In this document: positions 23,801 to 36,271 of the stretch, in pieces
Numbering within the stretch: position 1 is the first letter of the stretch
Layout: the number at the start of each line of letters is the position of its first letter
Source of the DNA: Tamarix chinensis
Lineage: Eukaryota; Streptophyta; Magnoliopsida; Caryophyllales; Tamaricaceae
NCBI GenBank assembly: GCA_030549775.1
Contig: CM060180.1
Coordinates: forward strand, 85,201,172-85,265,171
DNA length: 64,000 bases
Direction of reading: 5' to 3'
Notes under the pieces: generated by a model
Seen by the model: only the letters and a program-made list of their open reading frames with translations
Told to the model about the DNA's origin: nothing
Database searches by the model: none
Made by a program: the position numbers and the translations under genes

Positions 23801-26005
23801 GTTTTAAAGCCCATGACACAACTCAAGTAATTCAAATCAATTAATTACAATTAAAGGTATTAGAAAGTAATTAGGATCATTTCAACTACTTCTATAAATC
23901 TAATTTTAGCAAAACAACTATACAAATAACTAATTTCATAACCTCACTTAAAATCTAGGGTTTTAAGCCCGAAAATATGATTCGGTAAAATTCTATAAAT
24001 TTAATCAAATTGAAGGTTTAGAAATGCAATTAAACACATTTTATAACATATCAAATAATCAATTGATCAAAATCAATAAAGGAAATACGCAATTCAGCAC
24101 AATTAGGGTTTTTGAACCCGGAACGCAAATCCGACCAATTATTGCCAAAACATACCAATTGATTCGGTTCAGAAATGTAATTAAACATATTCTAATATAA
24201 TTTATATAGTCAATTGAATAACATAACCCAATTACAAAATCCAATTTAAACCCGCGGGGGTTTTGACCTAAAAATCCAATTCCGGTCAAATACGCACAAT
24301 TTTCCCAAATCAACACTTCTAATATAAAATTAAATACATTTTAAATGATACCATAAAATCAATTGAGCGGAATGGCTCAATTATACGACCCAATTTCATT
24401 ATACCCGAAATTTGACCTAGGAATCAAATTCCGATAAAACCTGCATAAATTTCTCAAATTGATAGTTCCAAAATGAAATTGGATACATTTTAAAACATAT
24501 TGTATAATCAATTTGTCCGAAATCACAAAAACGGGCGGATCCGAAAAATTTGGGCATAACCCGGCTAAAAATCCAATTTTTCCAAAATTCCAACACAACC
24601 ACACAATTAACTCTTCCAAATCATTCTTATAGCATATACATACATAATCAAACAACTAATTTAGCTTTTTATAAGCTAATTCATACCCAATCAACCAAAA
24701 CAAGGGTTAGGGTTTTCGGAAATTATACCAAACGAAAAACCGATGGATCGGGGCAAAGGAAGGTCGGGGAAGCTTCGTTGGAGGCCAAGGACTGCTCGCC
24801 GGTGATCGGCGAGGCTCGCCGGAGCCGGACGGTGGCAGTGCTGCCTGCGGTTGTTCTCCTGCGCGCAGCTGCTGTGCGCTGCTGTCGCTGGTGCTGGTGC
24901 TGCGTCGGCTGCTGTCGCGCGGCTTTAGCAGCTGCTGCTGCGGTGGTTAGTGGCGATCGGAGCTCGGCCGGAGTGGGGAGGAGCAAGGAGGGGCAGCTGG
25001 GAGAAGGGGTGGCTGGTGCGGGTTTGGGGCTGCGCAGAGGGCAGTAGGTCGGGAGCAGCAGGGAAAGAGAAGAGAGAAAGAAAAAAAGAAGGGATGGGGG
25101 TCGGGGTCCCGATCGGGTAGGGCTGCCGGGTTTTTTTTTTTTTTTTTTTTTTTCAAATACACATATAAAATAAACTACTAAAAATTTAAAAACTATTATT
25201 GGGGAATTTTATCTAAAATTCATTAAATGAAAATTATTTCGTAAGGTTCCGAAGGCTTAAAATCGATATAAAAGCTACATAAAGAATTTCGGAAATATTT
25301 TCGGAAAAACTTACCAACGTACGTAAAAATTTATATTATTTACGGAAATACATTATAAGACCTCAAAATAATATTTAAAAGCATAAAAGTGAATACTTAA
25401 ATTAAATTCTAATAAACCGAGACTAATTCAAATAATTTTCGAAATCGGTTTTCCGTAAACCAAAAATCGTAAAATGGAAGAAAATTAATTCCGGAAAGAA
25501 ATTCATCAATAAACTCCGAAATCTTTTAATTTAAAACTTCTCGAAGATATTAACAATTTTCGAAAACGAATAAATTTAAAGTTGGAAATATTTTCTACGG
25601 ATAAAATCATTAAAATAAATTTAACTATTTAAATAGAAATTCTATAATTTAATTAATATATTTCGTTAATGAAATATAACTTCAAAACAATGTCGTAATC
25701 ACATAACGAAATTATAATCGAAAACAAATTAAAAATATTAAAACCCAAAATACGAGAAAGAACGGGAATATATATTTTTAACCGAAGATCGACATCATAA
25801 GAATATAATAAAATCACTGTCGTGAACGAATTTGTCTAGAATGGTTCGCAACGACAATGATTAATTACATTCAATTATGAATTCGAAATCATCGATAAAT
25901 CTGTAAAACGAAACGAAATTAGAATAATTAATTATTTACATCAAATTACGCTAATAAAATCATTAAGCTCAATAAATCTGGATTTTAAAAATACGGGATA
26001 TTACA
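20895..26005 (-). repeat. LARD 5' LTR (5.1 kb)
   Basis: TGTAACACCC at 20895 to GATATTACA at 26005, directly followed by the TSD ATAGC. It contains the same modules as 14285-19411, including the CCACCGG arrays at 21624-22047 and a GC-rich block at about 24730-25120. No clear TATA box matching those of C, A, B and D was found in either LARD LTR. Confidence 0.92.
20995..21040 (-). ncRNA. Conserved 46-nt LTR stem-loop (LARD, 5' LTR)
   Basis: Identical to the copy at 14385-14430. Here it would be present in the 5' leader of the genomic RNA, about 100 nt before the PBS. Confidence 0.75.
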
Positions 26006-26010
26006 ATAGC

Positions 26011-28367
26011 GTATGAATCACACAATGCACATTAGCACATAAAAGGCCTTAGCACCCCTTTATCTGAAACGACACTGGTCTTGGAGCACGTTCCTACGCC
26101 TTCTTAGGGCTTTGACCAATTAATAACATACTAATAAAATAACCTTAACAAAATTATAACTTTACTAAAGACAAAAAATAATAGAGATATTATAAACCTT
26201 GATAATATAGGGTTAAAGATTTTACCCTAATGATAATAATGATACTAATAAAATAATATCAAGGATAATAAAACTAATATCAATGAGAATATAAAAAAAA
26301 TAAAAATAAAAATAAAAATACAAATAATAATAATAACCATAACATATAAGTTTTAAAATAACTAAAGACTTACCATTTATTTAATATTAATAATAAAATT
26401 AATAACATATATAATAATATTGAAATAATAAAGATAATGATAATATTATTATTAATGGTTATAAGAATAGTAGAAATAATAATAATTAAATAAATAAGTG
26501 CAAATGTTAATACAAAATTAGGGCCTAAGATTTTCCAGAATAAACAATAAAACGTTAATAATAATTATTCTAATAATTATAATATTAATAATAATAATAA
26601 GAAGAAGAATGATAATAATCCTATAATAATTCAATTAATAACTTAAAATTCGAAACTAACAATAAAATTATTTTATTATCACTCTCCACCCTGCAAGTAC
26701 AATTCAGCATAAATTTTACATCAAATAATAATAAAACATATTAAGAATATAAATATTAAGAATAATAATAATGGTATTTATATGCAAATAATTGAAATAA
26801 ATTAAATCAAGGCTTATAATAATATGGAAAATGGTTGAGAGGGTCTAGGGTTCAACCTTAAGCTGGTGGGGATAGGTGGCACCGACGGTGGTTCACGGCG
26901 GCGGCGGCGGTGGCTGGAAAATTAGAAGAACAAAGAGAAAGATGGATGTTGGGAAAAAGATAGGGAGAATTGAGGTGATACAAGAGGTGTTTATTGTTGC
27001 ACAGGAGGAGAGGGACAAAATGATGGTGGTGGTGCAGCCAAAGGTGGCAGCGCACGGCGGTGGAAGGCGGTTTAAGGCTTCGGGGTCAAAATTCCGACGA
27101 AACGAGCATTCAAGTTTGCATAATTATTGAGGCTCGTACAAGAAGAATCGAGAGGTGAAAATGGTTTAGTTAATTAGATGAACTTTCAGGGAAGAGAAAG
27201 GAATGTTTCGGTGGCGCTGAGGTTGTCTGACGGCGGCGGAAGAGGCGTCTGAAGTTGGGGTGGCGGCAGCTCGGGCCGAGGGTTTTGGGGAAGAAAAATC
27301 TTCAAAACTCCTACAACTAGGCTATTTATAGATGTTGGAATGGATAATGAGGAGCTGGAGGTGGACATGGAAGTGTCAAATGCAAGAATTTGGGTGGCCG
27401 GTGGTAGAAAACGGTCGGGCATCGTTTGGTTTGCTCAAAATTTCGAGAGGTTGGGGAGGAGAAACGGGCGAGAGTTAACACACGAATATTATGCCAATTT
27501 ATTCCTGGATTTAATAGGAAGGCAATGAGACAAGAAACGGCCGGTATTATTCACCGTAACCGGAGATGTCATTGACGGGGTCGAAGCTTGCGTCGCAGCG
27601 ACGGAGGAGGAAGGAGGAAGAAGGAAGAAGGAAGGGAGGCAGACCGGTCGGTTGGGGAAAGAAAAGAAAAAGGGAGAACCGGGCGGTTCGGGCGCGAGTC
27701 GAGGATGCGTTAAATGGAACGACGCGTCTAGAGTCAAAACAACATAAAATGCGGAGTTGGGGAAAGGGACGGGGGAGTCGGCCTCGCGGGCTGGGCTGCG
27801 CCGAAGGAAAGAGAAGAGGGAAAGGGAAACTGGGCCGCGAGCTGGCCCAGTTCGGCGAGAAGAAGAGGAAAAAGAAAAAGAAAAGGAAAAAGGAAGAAAG
27901 AAAAAGAAAAAGGGAAAAAGGAAAGGAGAAAAATAATTAGATTAGGGCCAATTAAATTAATCTAAAATTTTAGGATATTTAAAAATGATAATATTTAAAT
28001 AAAATAATATTTAAATCCCTTTTTAGGCTAAATTAGGATATTTAAAATATTTTCCATAAATTCCATCTTAATTATCAAAACACCCTAAATTCCTCTAATT
28101 AAATTATTTATAATTATTATTAAATTAAAACTATTTTCTCATTCTTATTTTAAATAAAATAATTTATTTAAATAAATTCCCAAATTAAAATCTTTAATTA
28201 GCTAAAATACCCTGAATTCCTCCTAATTAAAATACTTATAAATTTATTCTTGATTTGCCCTAATTAATTTTATTTTATTTTAATTAAAATAATTTATTTA
28301 ATTAATCTTTATGATAAAACCTCATTTAAATATAATATTTAGAATTAGGAATTTTCGGGGCATTTTA
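26011..28367 (-). repeat. Distal half of solo LTR C
   Basis: Continues C after the LARD. It holds the conserved GGAGCACG..CTCC block (about 26090), AT-trinucleotide-rich DNA (26250-26660), a GC-rich block (26870-27840), a purine run (27850-27930) and AT-rich DNA to the end. Open frames here (for example 27566-27940, rich in Lys, Arg and Glu) are low-complexity products of the purine run and GC-rich block, and I do not count them as genes. Confidence 0.8.
27323..27330 (-). promoter_or_regulatory. Putative TATA box of C
   Basis: Minus-strand CATCTATAAATAGCC, the same word as in B (45802-45809). It lies about 1.04 kb inside the LTR, leaving about 3.8 kb of LTR downstream. Confidence 0.55.
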
Positions 28368-28372
28368 AAAAG

Positions 28373-28780
28373 ATCCAAGGAGTTTTACTATTCCTTACAA
28401 CATCGATAGTTTACATTTTGATAAGGCTCTTTGCAATCTTGGTGAAAGCATTAACTTTATACCCTTTCCATTTTTAAGAAGCTTGGATTACGTGAACTAA
28501 AGGCCATGACCATATCTCTCCAAAAGGAAGATCAATAAATTAAGTATCTGCAGGGTATTATTAAAGAAGTTCTCATAAAAATATACAAGTTCATCCTTCC
28601 TATAGACTTTGTCATTCTGAGATAGAAGAGGACTATGAGGTACCTTTAACAATATGGAAACTATTTTTTTTACCACAAGTATAACTTTTGTTGTTTCTCA
28701 TGAGGGTAAACTAATTTTGAGGAATTATGAGGAACAAATTATTTTTAATGTATTTGTTGGCACGAAACAATTTCAATAAA
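28373..28780 (+). pseudogene. Athila-type protease, decayed
   Basis: Resumes the Athila polyprotein after solo LTR C. The block PRSFTIPYNIDSLHFDKALC is followed by NLGESIN, where the family has DLGASIN. The catalytic Asp of the retropepsin is thus Asn here. The C-terminal block (LILRNYEEQIIFNVF) ends near 28760. Many stops are present. Confidence 0.85.
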
Positions 28781-29169
28781 AGATACTTGGTTATGCACTA
28801 ATTCTATTGATGAATGTGTTGGTGAGTATTTTTAAGTGAATAGATCAAATGACCCATTAGGAGCATGTCTCACGAGACTTGATATGTATGAGGAAGATGA
28901 AGGCGTTATAGATGTAATCCACAATTTGGAGGAGTCTTCTTCATATCCTAGAGTTTAGAGGCATAGAGCATGATAAGATAAAAGTATTAAAACCATCCAT
29001 TAAAGAGCCTCTTTAGCTTGAGTCCAAGCCCCTCCCCTCTCATTTAAAATATATGGTTTTAAATGGTTCTACTTATCTTCTAGCTATTACTTCCTCTTCT
29101 ATGAGTAGGTTGATGGAAGAGAATCTACTGAGAGCATTGAAGAAGCACAAAGTGTATTTTGGTGGACCA

Positions 29170-30100
29170 TTATAGACTTAAAAGGAATCATTCCATCTAT
29201 ATGCATGTATAAAATTCTGATGGAGAAGGGTTGTAAGCCTATGGTAAAACCTCAATGACAACGTAATCCCATAGTGCAAGAAGTGGTGAAAAAATTATTC
29301 AATATAGGCATAATTTTTTTCTATATTTGACTGTGTGTGGGATAGTTCAATGTAGGTGGTACCTAAAAAAGGGGGTATTATTGTTGTTTCTAATGAAAAA
29401 AAAGAATTGATCCCTACACGTATCGTAACAGGGTGACATGTTTTTACGGATTATAGATGAGTATATGATGCAACAAGAAAAGACCATTACCTTCTTCCCT
29501 TAATTGATCAAATGATAAAGAGAGTGGCAGGCCACAAATTTTACTCTTTCTTAGATGGTTATTTAGGTACATATAAATCCTACTATCACCTTAGGATAAA
29601 GAAAAAACAATATTCATATGTCCATATTGTATTTTTGTATACTGGAGAATGCCATTTTGATTGTGCAATGGTCTGGCTACTTTTCATAGATATATGATGG
29701 CAATTCTTCATGATATGGTAGAGGATTTCATAGAAATTTTCATGGATGATTTTTTTTATGTTTGAATGTTCTTTTGATGTATGCTTAAATAAATTGGATA
29801 ATGTGTTGAAAAGGTGTGAAGACACATATTTAGTCCTTAATAAGGAAAAATGTCATTTTATGATCCAAGAGGGGATTGTCCTTGGTCATAAAATCCCTAA
29901 CTAGGGGATTTAATTTAATAAGGATAAAATTGAAGTAATTGAAATACCCCCTCCCTTTACTGTTAAAGGTGTCAGTAGTTTTTTTGGTCTTGTTAGCTTT
30001 TATTGAAGGTTCATTAGGGACTTCTCAAAAATAGCTAAGCCTCTATGTGAGTTTTTTATTAAAGATACTACTTTCATTTTTTCTTCTTCTTATGACTACT
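29170..30100 (+). pseudogene. Athila-type reverse transcriptase, decayed
   Basis: Degenerate RT. DHYLLPLIDQMIKRVAGHKF with YFYSFLDG-like motif A lies around 29480-29560. The catalytic FMDD is still intact at 29739-29750 (FIEIFMDDFF). LNKEKCHFMIQEGIVLGHKI lies at 29840-29900, and the connection domain (VFLVLLAFIEGS) near 29970. The longest open piece is 61 residues (29512-29697). The remainder is broken by stops and frameshifts. Confidence 0.88.
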
Positions 30101-30510
30101 TGCATGTATCCAAAAGAAAATTTGATTAGTGCACCTATTATGGAATTTCCTTATTCTTATTTAGACTTTAAATTAATGTGCAATTGTTGGTGTTGTTTTG
30201 GTTTAAAGAAAAGATAAAGTGTTTCAAACCATTAACTATGCTAGTAGAATTCTAAATTCTATATAACAAAATTATGCTACTACTAAAAAATAATTTTTAG
30301 CTATAGTATTTGATTTGATAAATTTCATTCTTACTTGCTATTGAATAAATTCATTGTTTAAACTAACAACTCTGCATTAAAGTACTTGTTTGCTATGAAA
30401 GATGCTAAAGCTAGGATAATAAGATGAATATTGTTGCTCCTAGAGTTCAACTTCATGGTGAAAGATAAAAAAGGGAGTGAGCATAATGTTATAAATCATC
30501 TCTCATGATG
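30101..30510 (+). pseudogene. Athila-type RNase H, decayed
   Basis: Recognisable as RKDKVFQTINYASRILN (30205), LNYATTKK-like and FLAIVFDL (30265-30320), STCLL..KDAKAR-like (30380), and the final KIKKGSEHNVINHLS-like block (30450-30510). Many stops. In order after the RT as expected. Confidence 0.8.
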
Positions 30511-30539
30511 TCCCTAATCTATCATAGAGGAGGGAACCA

Positions 30540-31910
30540 ATTCCATAAATAAAGAATTTCTAGATGAGAACCTTTACATTGTTCAAATCATGTCTACTCC
30601 ATTATATTCTAAAAGAGCTAATTTCTTAGCAGGTAATATTTTACCCACTCATCTTTCATATCATAATAGAAGGATGTTACTTTCTGGGGTAAAGTATTAT
30701 TTTTGAGATGATCCATAACTTTTTAGAATTTATGTTGATAGGAGGTGTGTGAATGATGAGGAGATTAATTCTATCCTGGAACATTGTCGTAGTATGGAGG
30801 TTGGAGTTCACTTTGGACCAACTAAGGCCATAGCTAAGTTTTACAATTTGCCTTTTATTTGCCTAATATTTTAAGGATGCTCACACCTTTATTTCTACTT
30901 GTGATAGGTGTCAAAAGATTGGGAATATATTACAAAAACATGAGTTGTAGTTAACTAATATCAGGGTTTGTGAGGTGTTTGACATTTGGGATATGGACTT
31001 CATAGGAATGTTCCCTTATTCTTTTGGCAATGAGTATATCCTTATGTTTGCGGAATATATGTCCAATTGGGTAGAAGTTATGGAACTTTATACAAATGAT
31101 GCCAAGGTGTTTGTCAAACTCTTGAAATAAAATATTTTCACGCGATTTGGCCCACCTAGAGCTATTATTAGCAATGGAGGGAAGCTTCTCTACAAACAAC
31201 AATTTCAATCCCTCCTAGTGAAGGATGGTGTCACACATAGAGTGGAAATTCCCAACCATCCTCAGACAAGTGGTCAAGTCAAAGTAACTAATAGCAAGAT
31301 TAAATAGATTTTGGAGAAAACCATAAGTGTAACTCAAAGAGATTGCTCTATCAAATTAGATGACACACTTTTCATATATAGAATAGTGTTCAAAACTTCG
31401 ATTGGCATGTCCCCCTATTGTTCGATGTATGGGAAGGCATGGCATCTCCTAATCAAACTTAAACATAAAGTATTTTGTGAATTAAATTTTCTAAATTTTA
31501 ATTTGAGCTATTCAAGTAGGCATAGTAAACTTCAGCTAAACGAAATGAATGAGTTTCATTTTGATATGTGTGAGAGTGCAAATATTTATAAATAACATAT
31601 CAAGAAGTTACATGATATGCAAATTTCAAAGCATTATTTTTTCAAGGGACAATAGGTGGTTATCTTTAATTTTAGGTTAAGGCTTTCCCCTACAAAGTTA
31701 AAATTCCAATGATCCAAGTCATTCTCAATCACAAACATATATCCCTCCGATGCGTTGGAAATTTCACATCCTAATAAAGGAATGTTCATGGTTAACTGTT
31801 AGAACCTTATAATGGTGGTGGTGTTGAACAACTCAAGATTGTTATTCTCTTGAAGAAAAATATTAGAAATGAGTGAGTCAAGCTAGTGACTTTAAATAAG
31901 CACTTTTTGG
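30540..31910 (+). pseudogene. Athila-type integrase, decayed
   Basis: Integrase with zinc-finger remnant (HFGPTKAIAKFYNLP, CDRCQKIGN, 30810-30925) and core. The first catalytic Asp is kept in DIWDMDFIGMFP (30985). The second lies in a block that reads ISNGGK where the family has ISDGG (31170). The third lies in QVKVTNSK where the family has QVEVSNRE (31280). Two of three DDE residues are therefore lost. The C-terminal region is visible to about 31900 (ELNFLNFNLSYSS, ANIYK, FNFRLRLSPTKLK). It is a fossil. Confidence 0.85.
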
Positions 31911-33938
31911 GAGGTAACCTAAGTTTATGCTTTCATTTACCTAGAACATTTTTTCACTTTTATTTTTGTAGCTTGTACTAACTTACAACAATTTTTGTGT
32001 TGATATTTCTGTACATGATGAAGTCTCTAAGAAGATGATGTGGCTTCCAAAGAATAACGACATAAGGAAGGAGAAAAATGAAGGAAAAAAAAATTCTAAG
32101 TGTTAAAAGTGTTGGCAGATTTTGGGGTTTAAGAATTAATTATAGGCAACCCGTATCCAAGGTTTATTCTCTATTTGTTAAAATTGAGGCTTTTGAGTTC
32201 CCAACCATAATTTTAGATTACTCATGGCTCCAAAGTGATAAATAAAAAGCAAAGAAACATTTGCCACTATTACACCACCACCCACCAAGTAAACATAGCC
32301 TATGAGTTCCTATATTCCCTTTTACCTTGTCAACAAATTAGGGACAATGTGAATTATAAGCATGAGGGAGATATTATAGTGCTACCTTTTGCCTTTCTTA
32401 TGTTTCTTGCATTATTTTTATAATTATGAATTTCTTATATTTTTTAAAAAAAATTGAATTGAAAAAATATTAAAATTTTTGAAATTTGAAATTTGAAAAA
32501 AAAAACAAAAGAGGAATAAAAGTCAAAACTAATCTCTTATCGATGATAATAGAAGATTGTTTGACATAATATTGTAGTAAGTTTACTTGACTTGTTAAGA
32601 ACCCCTAACAATTTCTTGAAAATGATTTTAAGTTTTTACCTTAAATGTTTTGGTTGCATACTCAAGGGATGAGTGTAATTTTTTGGTGAAAATGAGGGTT
32701 ATATATGTATTGAGAATTTTCTATGGTTCGTTGCAGTGTAACTAATGCAATGATTTGTTTCTATAATTTAAAGGATTATAATTGGCATTTTTATTTAGAC
32801 CTTGTGAGATTTTGAGCCTAAAAGACAGATTCATAAAAAAAGCAGTCTTAATATTTTTCTTTTGTGTAATGTCCAGCCATGTCTTGTGAAACTAGACTTG
32901 TAATAATTTTCTTCAAATTGTATATGTCTTATGATATACAGTAAGATGATAGAGGCATGCTTTTTTTTTTAATAAAACCTATATTAGCCAAATAGCCTAA
33001 CCTTAACATTTTATTATTTGTTGGACCTTTTGAGCTTTTGGCCCATTTTGTTGATTTAACCGCACTTGTAACCTTTATCCTTATATTCCTACCTTAATTT
33101 AGAGTTAGTGTAGTGATGAGTATATTGAGAACAAATGTACGAGTATAGTGTATCGTAAGCATGGGGGAGGTGTGAAAAGAAGAATAATTATGTAGGATGA
33201 AAAAAAAAAGGAAATAATAGAATAAGAAAATTTGGTTTGTTTTTCAAGGTAAAGACATAGGGACTATTAAAAAAATAAACGAAAAAAATGAAAAAGAAAA
33301 AAATGTTTATTAAGGTGAAAGAGAATTATATAGCTATTATTGATCACACATCAATGGTTCTAAACTTGTAGCCCTAGTTTTTTTTAAAGAAAATATGTCC
33401 TAACATTCTTACCTTTGACCTAGTTACAACCTTAATAGGACCTCTTGATTATGTTATGTTCTATGTATTTATAGTGCTAGAGAATCAAGAAGCATTGCAA
33501 GTATATAGGTGATCATGTTCATGAGTGTAAACACTTGAGAAAAACTTCAAAATTGATTCATATAAATAAACACGAGAGATGAGTGTTCTAGTACCTAAAG
33601 TGAGGTTGCTTGTTTGAAACTTGAGTCTTGTACGAGTTTAGCTCATGGTTTCCTCCAATCCCTACAAAATCTTATCCTTGCATGATTTTGACTTGAGAAT
33701 TCAACAATACATGTCCACTTCTTTCCTAAGTATGCAACGTGGAAAATATTTTCAAGAATCATGCTTTTACATTTTAATGAATTTTGGGGTCATGATGTGT
33801 ATATTTGATTTGGTGTGATGTGATTGTTTGAACAATCATTGCTGAGAAAGGGATCTTATTTTGACCTATTACTTTTACTATGTACTTTTATATGTGTTGG
33901 TTGCTTGAGGAAAAGCAACAAGTCAAGCAGGGGAGAGT
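31911..33938 (+). other. Athila 3' non-coding region with polypurine tract
   Basis: About 2 kb between integrase and 3' LTR, a position where Athila elements often carry an env-like frame. I see only short open pieces (for example 32235-32423) without recognisable motifs. GCATGGGGGAGG near 33160 and AAGCAGGGGAGAG at 33925-33937 are purine tracts; the second abuts the LTR and is the likely polypurine tract. Confidence 0.6.
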
Positions 33939-35230
33939 TGATAGGCATGAATTATATCAATCATATCGACTTTAACATAAAGATTTAATGTTATTATATG
34001 ATGATTTTTTTCAAAATTTAATCTAATTGTTCTTGATCATATTTTGTAGGTATTTCAAAAACATGGGATCAAAAGGAGCTAAAAAATAATAGCTGGATGA
34101 AAATAGAAGCAAACATGAGTGCTCAAAGTATGAAAAGGATTAAAGACTTGAAAATTCAATTATAATTCCATCTTATTTTGAGAAAGTGTCAAACATGAAA
34201 GTTGTACATATTTTTTCTATCTATCCAATGCTTAAAAAAATCAACTCAATCCAAAGTCCAAAAAAGATGTTATGGTAGAAATACAAAACATGCACAATGC
34301 TAAAGTAGCAACTGTTAACATGGCTCTACTATATTAATTTATATGGCCATGTTGATGGGTAGTCATGTATATAATTTTTTTTTCAGTTTAGGAGAGGAAT
34401 TGAGGGGATAAAAAGAAAATGATTTTGGGAGCACTAAAGAGAGATTTAAGGTTATTTATTTATCATCATCCAATCTAATCCAACCCCCAATTCATTCATA
34501 ATCTTCCATTTATTGATCTCAATTTCTTGTTCCCTGTCAGACGAAAAACAAAGTGAATTTATCATCTTGAATAAAGAGGGTATTGTATTTTTCCATTAGA
34601 TTTTATTTTTTATTTCAATTGACATAATTCTCTTTGTTTAAGATGTTGATCATAATGAAATCCATGATGAGCTAATTCATCTGTGCTGAGGTGAAGGGAA
34701 ATCCCTTAATCTAAATATATTGAGAATTTGAACCTTGTCTAACCTAATTCCTTGTCATATGTGTTGTGCTAATACATTAATTGGTGTGATAGGAAATAAA
34801 TTATCACTTTTCTATTATTCTTTAGTGAAACTTAGTGAGATTCAAGAGATGAGTAGGAGTGGGATACACTAACATGATTAGAGATCAAACAAAAAAGTTA
34901 GGAGATGTTGGTTAGCCTCTAAAACTGAAAAAAAAAGAATATGATACACAATAATTTTTTGCATATTGTTACATTCATAGTAGAGATAGACGATTCTGAA
35001 TAGAAAATAGGTTGTAGTGGCTTGAGAGTGCATAACACTACATACTTTGGTTGTCATTCATGATAAAGCATTTTGATTTGGGATTTGGGGTTAATATTCG
35101 ATCACATTGGGGTTAAAGGGATTGATTGTAACCTTAGGCATTTCTCAAACTGAATTTCATTTGTTATTATATTATAGTTGGATTTTGTTTACATATTTTC
35201 ATTTCATTTAGGCTTAGACATCATCTATCC
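33939..35230 (+). repeat. Athila-type 3' LTR, split by solo LTR D
   Basis: Begins TGATAGGCATG directly after the polypurine tract, as Athila LTRs do, and carries the usual internal phrases (CATGGGATCAAAAGGAGC). It is cut at 35231 by D and continues after 39346 (ATCCCTATC..., CCTAGTCTTTGTAGGATCGA near 39400). Its right end is not resolved. Confidence 0.75.
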
Positions 35231-36263
35231 TTGAAATGCCCGAAAAATTTCTAATTGTATAAACTACATTTAAAGGATATTTATTATAAGAATTATTTAA
35301 ATAAATTATTTTTAAATTGAATTAATTAGGGAAAATTAAGAAGAAATTTAGAAGTATTTTAACTAGGAAAAAATTTGGGTATTTTAACTAATTAAGGATT
35401 TCATTTAGGAAATTAATTAAATAAATTATTTTATTTAAAATAAGGAGAATAAAATATTTCCAAATTAATATGAACTTTATAAATAATTTAATTGGAGATA
35501 TTAGGGTATTTTGTTAATTAAAATAGAATTTATGAAAAATATTTTAAAAATCCTTATTTAGCCAAAAAAGGGATTTAAATATTATATTATTTAAATATTA
35601 TTATTTTTCATTATCCCAAATATTCTAATTAATTTAACTAAGCCAACTCACTATTTTTATTTTCCCTTTTTTCCTTTTTCCTTTTTTTTCTTCTTCCTCT
35701 TTTCTTTTTCTTTTTTTCTTCTTCTCCCCAAACTGGGCCCCCCCGGCGGCCCAGTCTTCTCCTTTTATTTTCCTTCGGTCTAGCCTGCGCCGCGCGACCG
35801 TCGCCCTTCTGTTGCCCTTCTTAGTGCTGTGTTTTATCTATTTATACGCTCTGAACGCCGCGTTTTATTTAAGTAACCTTTGACGCAAACCGGCCCGATC
35901 TTCCCTCTTTTCTTTTCTCTTCTTTCCTCCGCGAACCGCTTGGTCTGGCCATTTCTTCTTCTTCCTCCTTCCGCCTGCCAGCCCGACGACCAGCACCTGC
36001 ACCGCCGCTCACCCCCTGGTTTTCGCCGCCGGTTACGGTCGTTTTGACCTGCGATTTTTATTCCTATCTCTTCCCCCTGAATCGTCGAAACTCTTGACCC
36101 AACCAAATCTCCCTCTTCTCGTGCCATCCTCCCTCTCTCTCTCTCTCCTGCGTACACCCATGCCCGTTTTGCTGCCGCCGGCCAACCCTCGCCTCCGGTA
36201 AGCCCAAACCCTACTTCCTTATCCCCTCACCGACCTAAATAACCCTAACCTCTCCTCTAACTC

Positions 36264-36271
36264 TATAAATA
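36264..36271 (+). promoter_or_regulatory. Putative TATA box of D
   Basis: TATAAATA in CTCTATAAATACCC, 1.03 kb after the LTR start and at the same module position as in A, B and C. If used, about 3 kb of the LTR would be transcribed as leader. Confidence 0.55.

Larger units (their letters stand above)
14285..26005 (-). mobile_element. Complete non-autonomous giant-LTR element (LARD)
   Basis: 11.7-kb element with perfect TSD ATAGC (14280-14284 and 26006-26010). LTRs are 5127 bp (14285-19411) and 5111 bp (20895-26005) and enclose only 1483 bp of core. The core has a tRNA-Met PBS (20880-20891) and a polypurine tract (19412-19424) but no gag or pol coding, the definition of a LARD. The two LTRs differ by only about three substitutions plus about six small indels and a poly(T) length change (36 versus 23), so insertion was very recent on a plant time scale. 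It must be mobilised in trans. The GAACTTCG..CGAAGTTC block next to its polypurine tract resembles the pol 3' end of Tekay-type chromoviruses, which suggests the parent. Confidence 0.92.
11809..28367 (-). mobile_element. Solo LTR C (giant-LTR superfamily), split by the LARD
   Basis: Starts TGTAACACCCC at 11809 and ends GGGCATTTTA at 28367, with TSD AAAAG on both sides. Removing the nested LARD (14285-26005 plus one TSD copy) leaves about 4.83 kb. Its two halves have the same module order as LTRs A, B and D in reverse. No internal region, PBS or polypurine tract remains, so it is a solo LTR formed by recombination between two LTRs. The sense strand is minus: by homology with B the PBS would have lain left of 11809. 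The last bases read TTTTA instead of the TTTCA found in A. Confidence 0.88.

Noticed and set aside
27566..27940. 124-residue Lys/Arg/Glu-rich frame
   Set aside because: Produced by the purine run of solo LTR C; the other LTRs have the same run with no shared frame.
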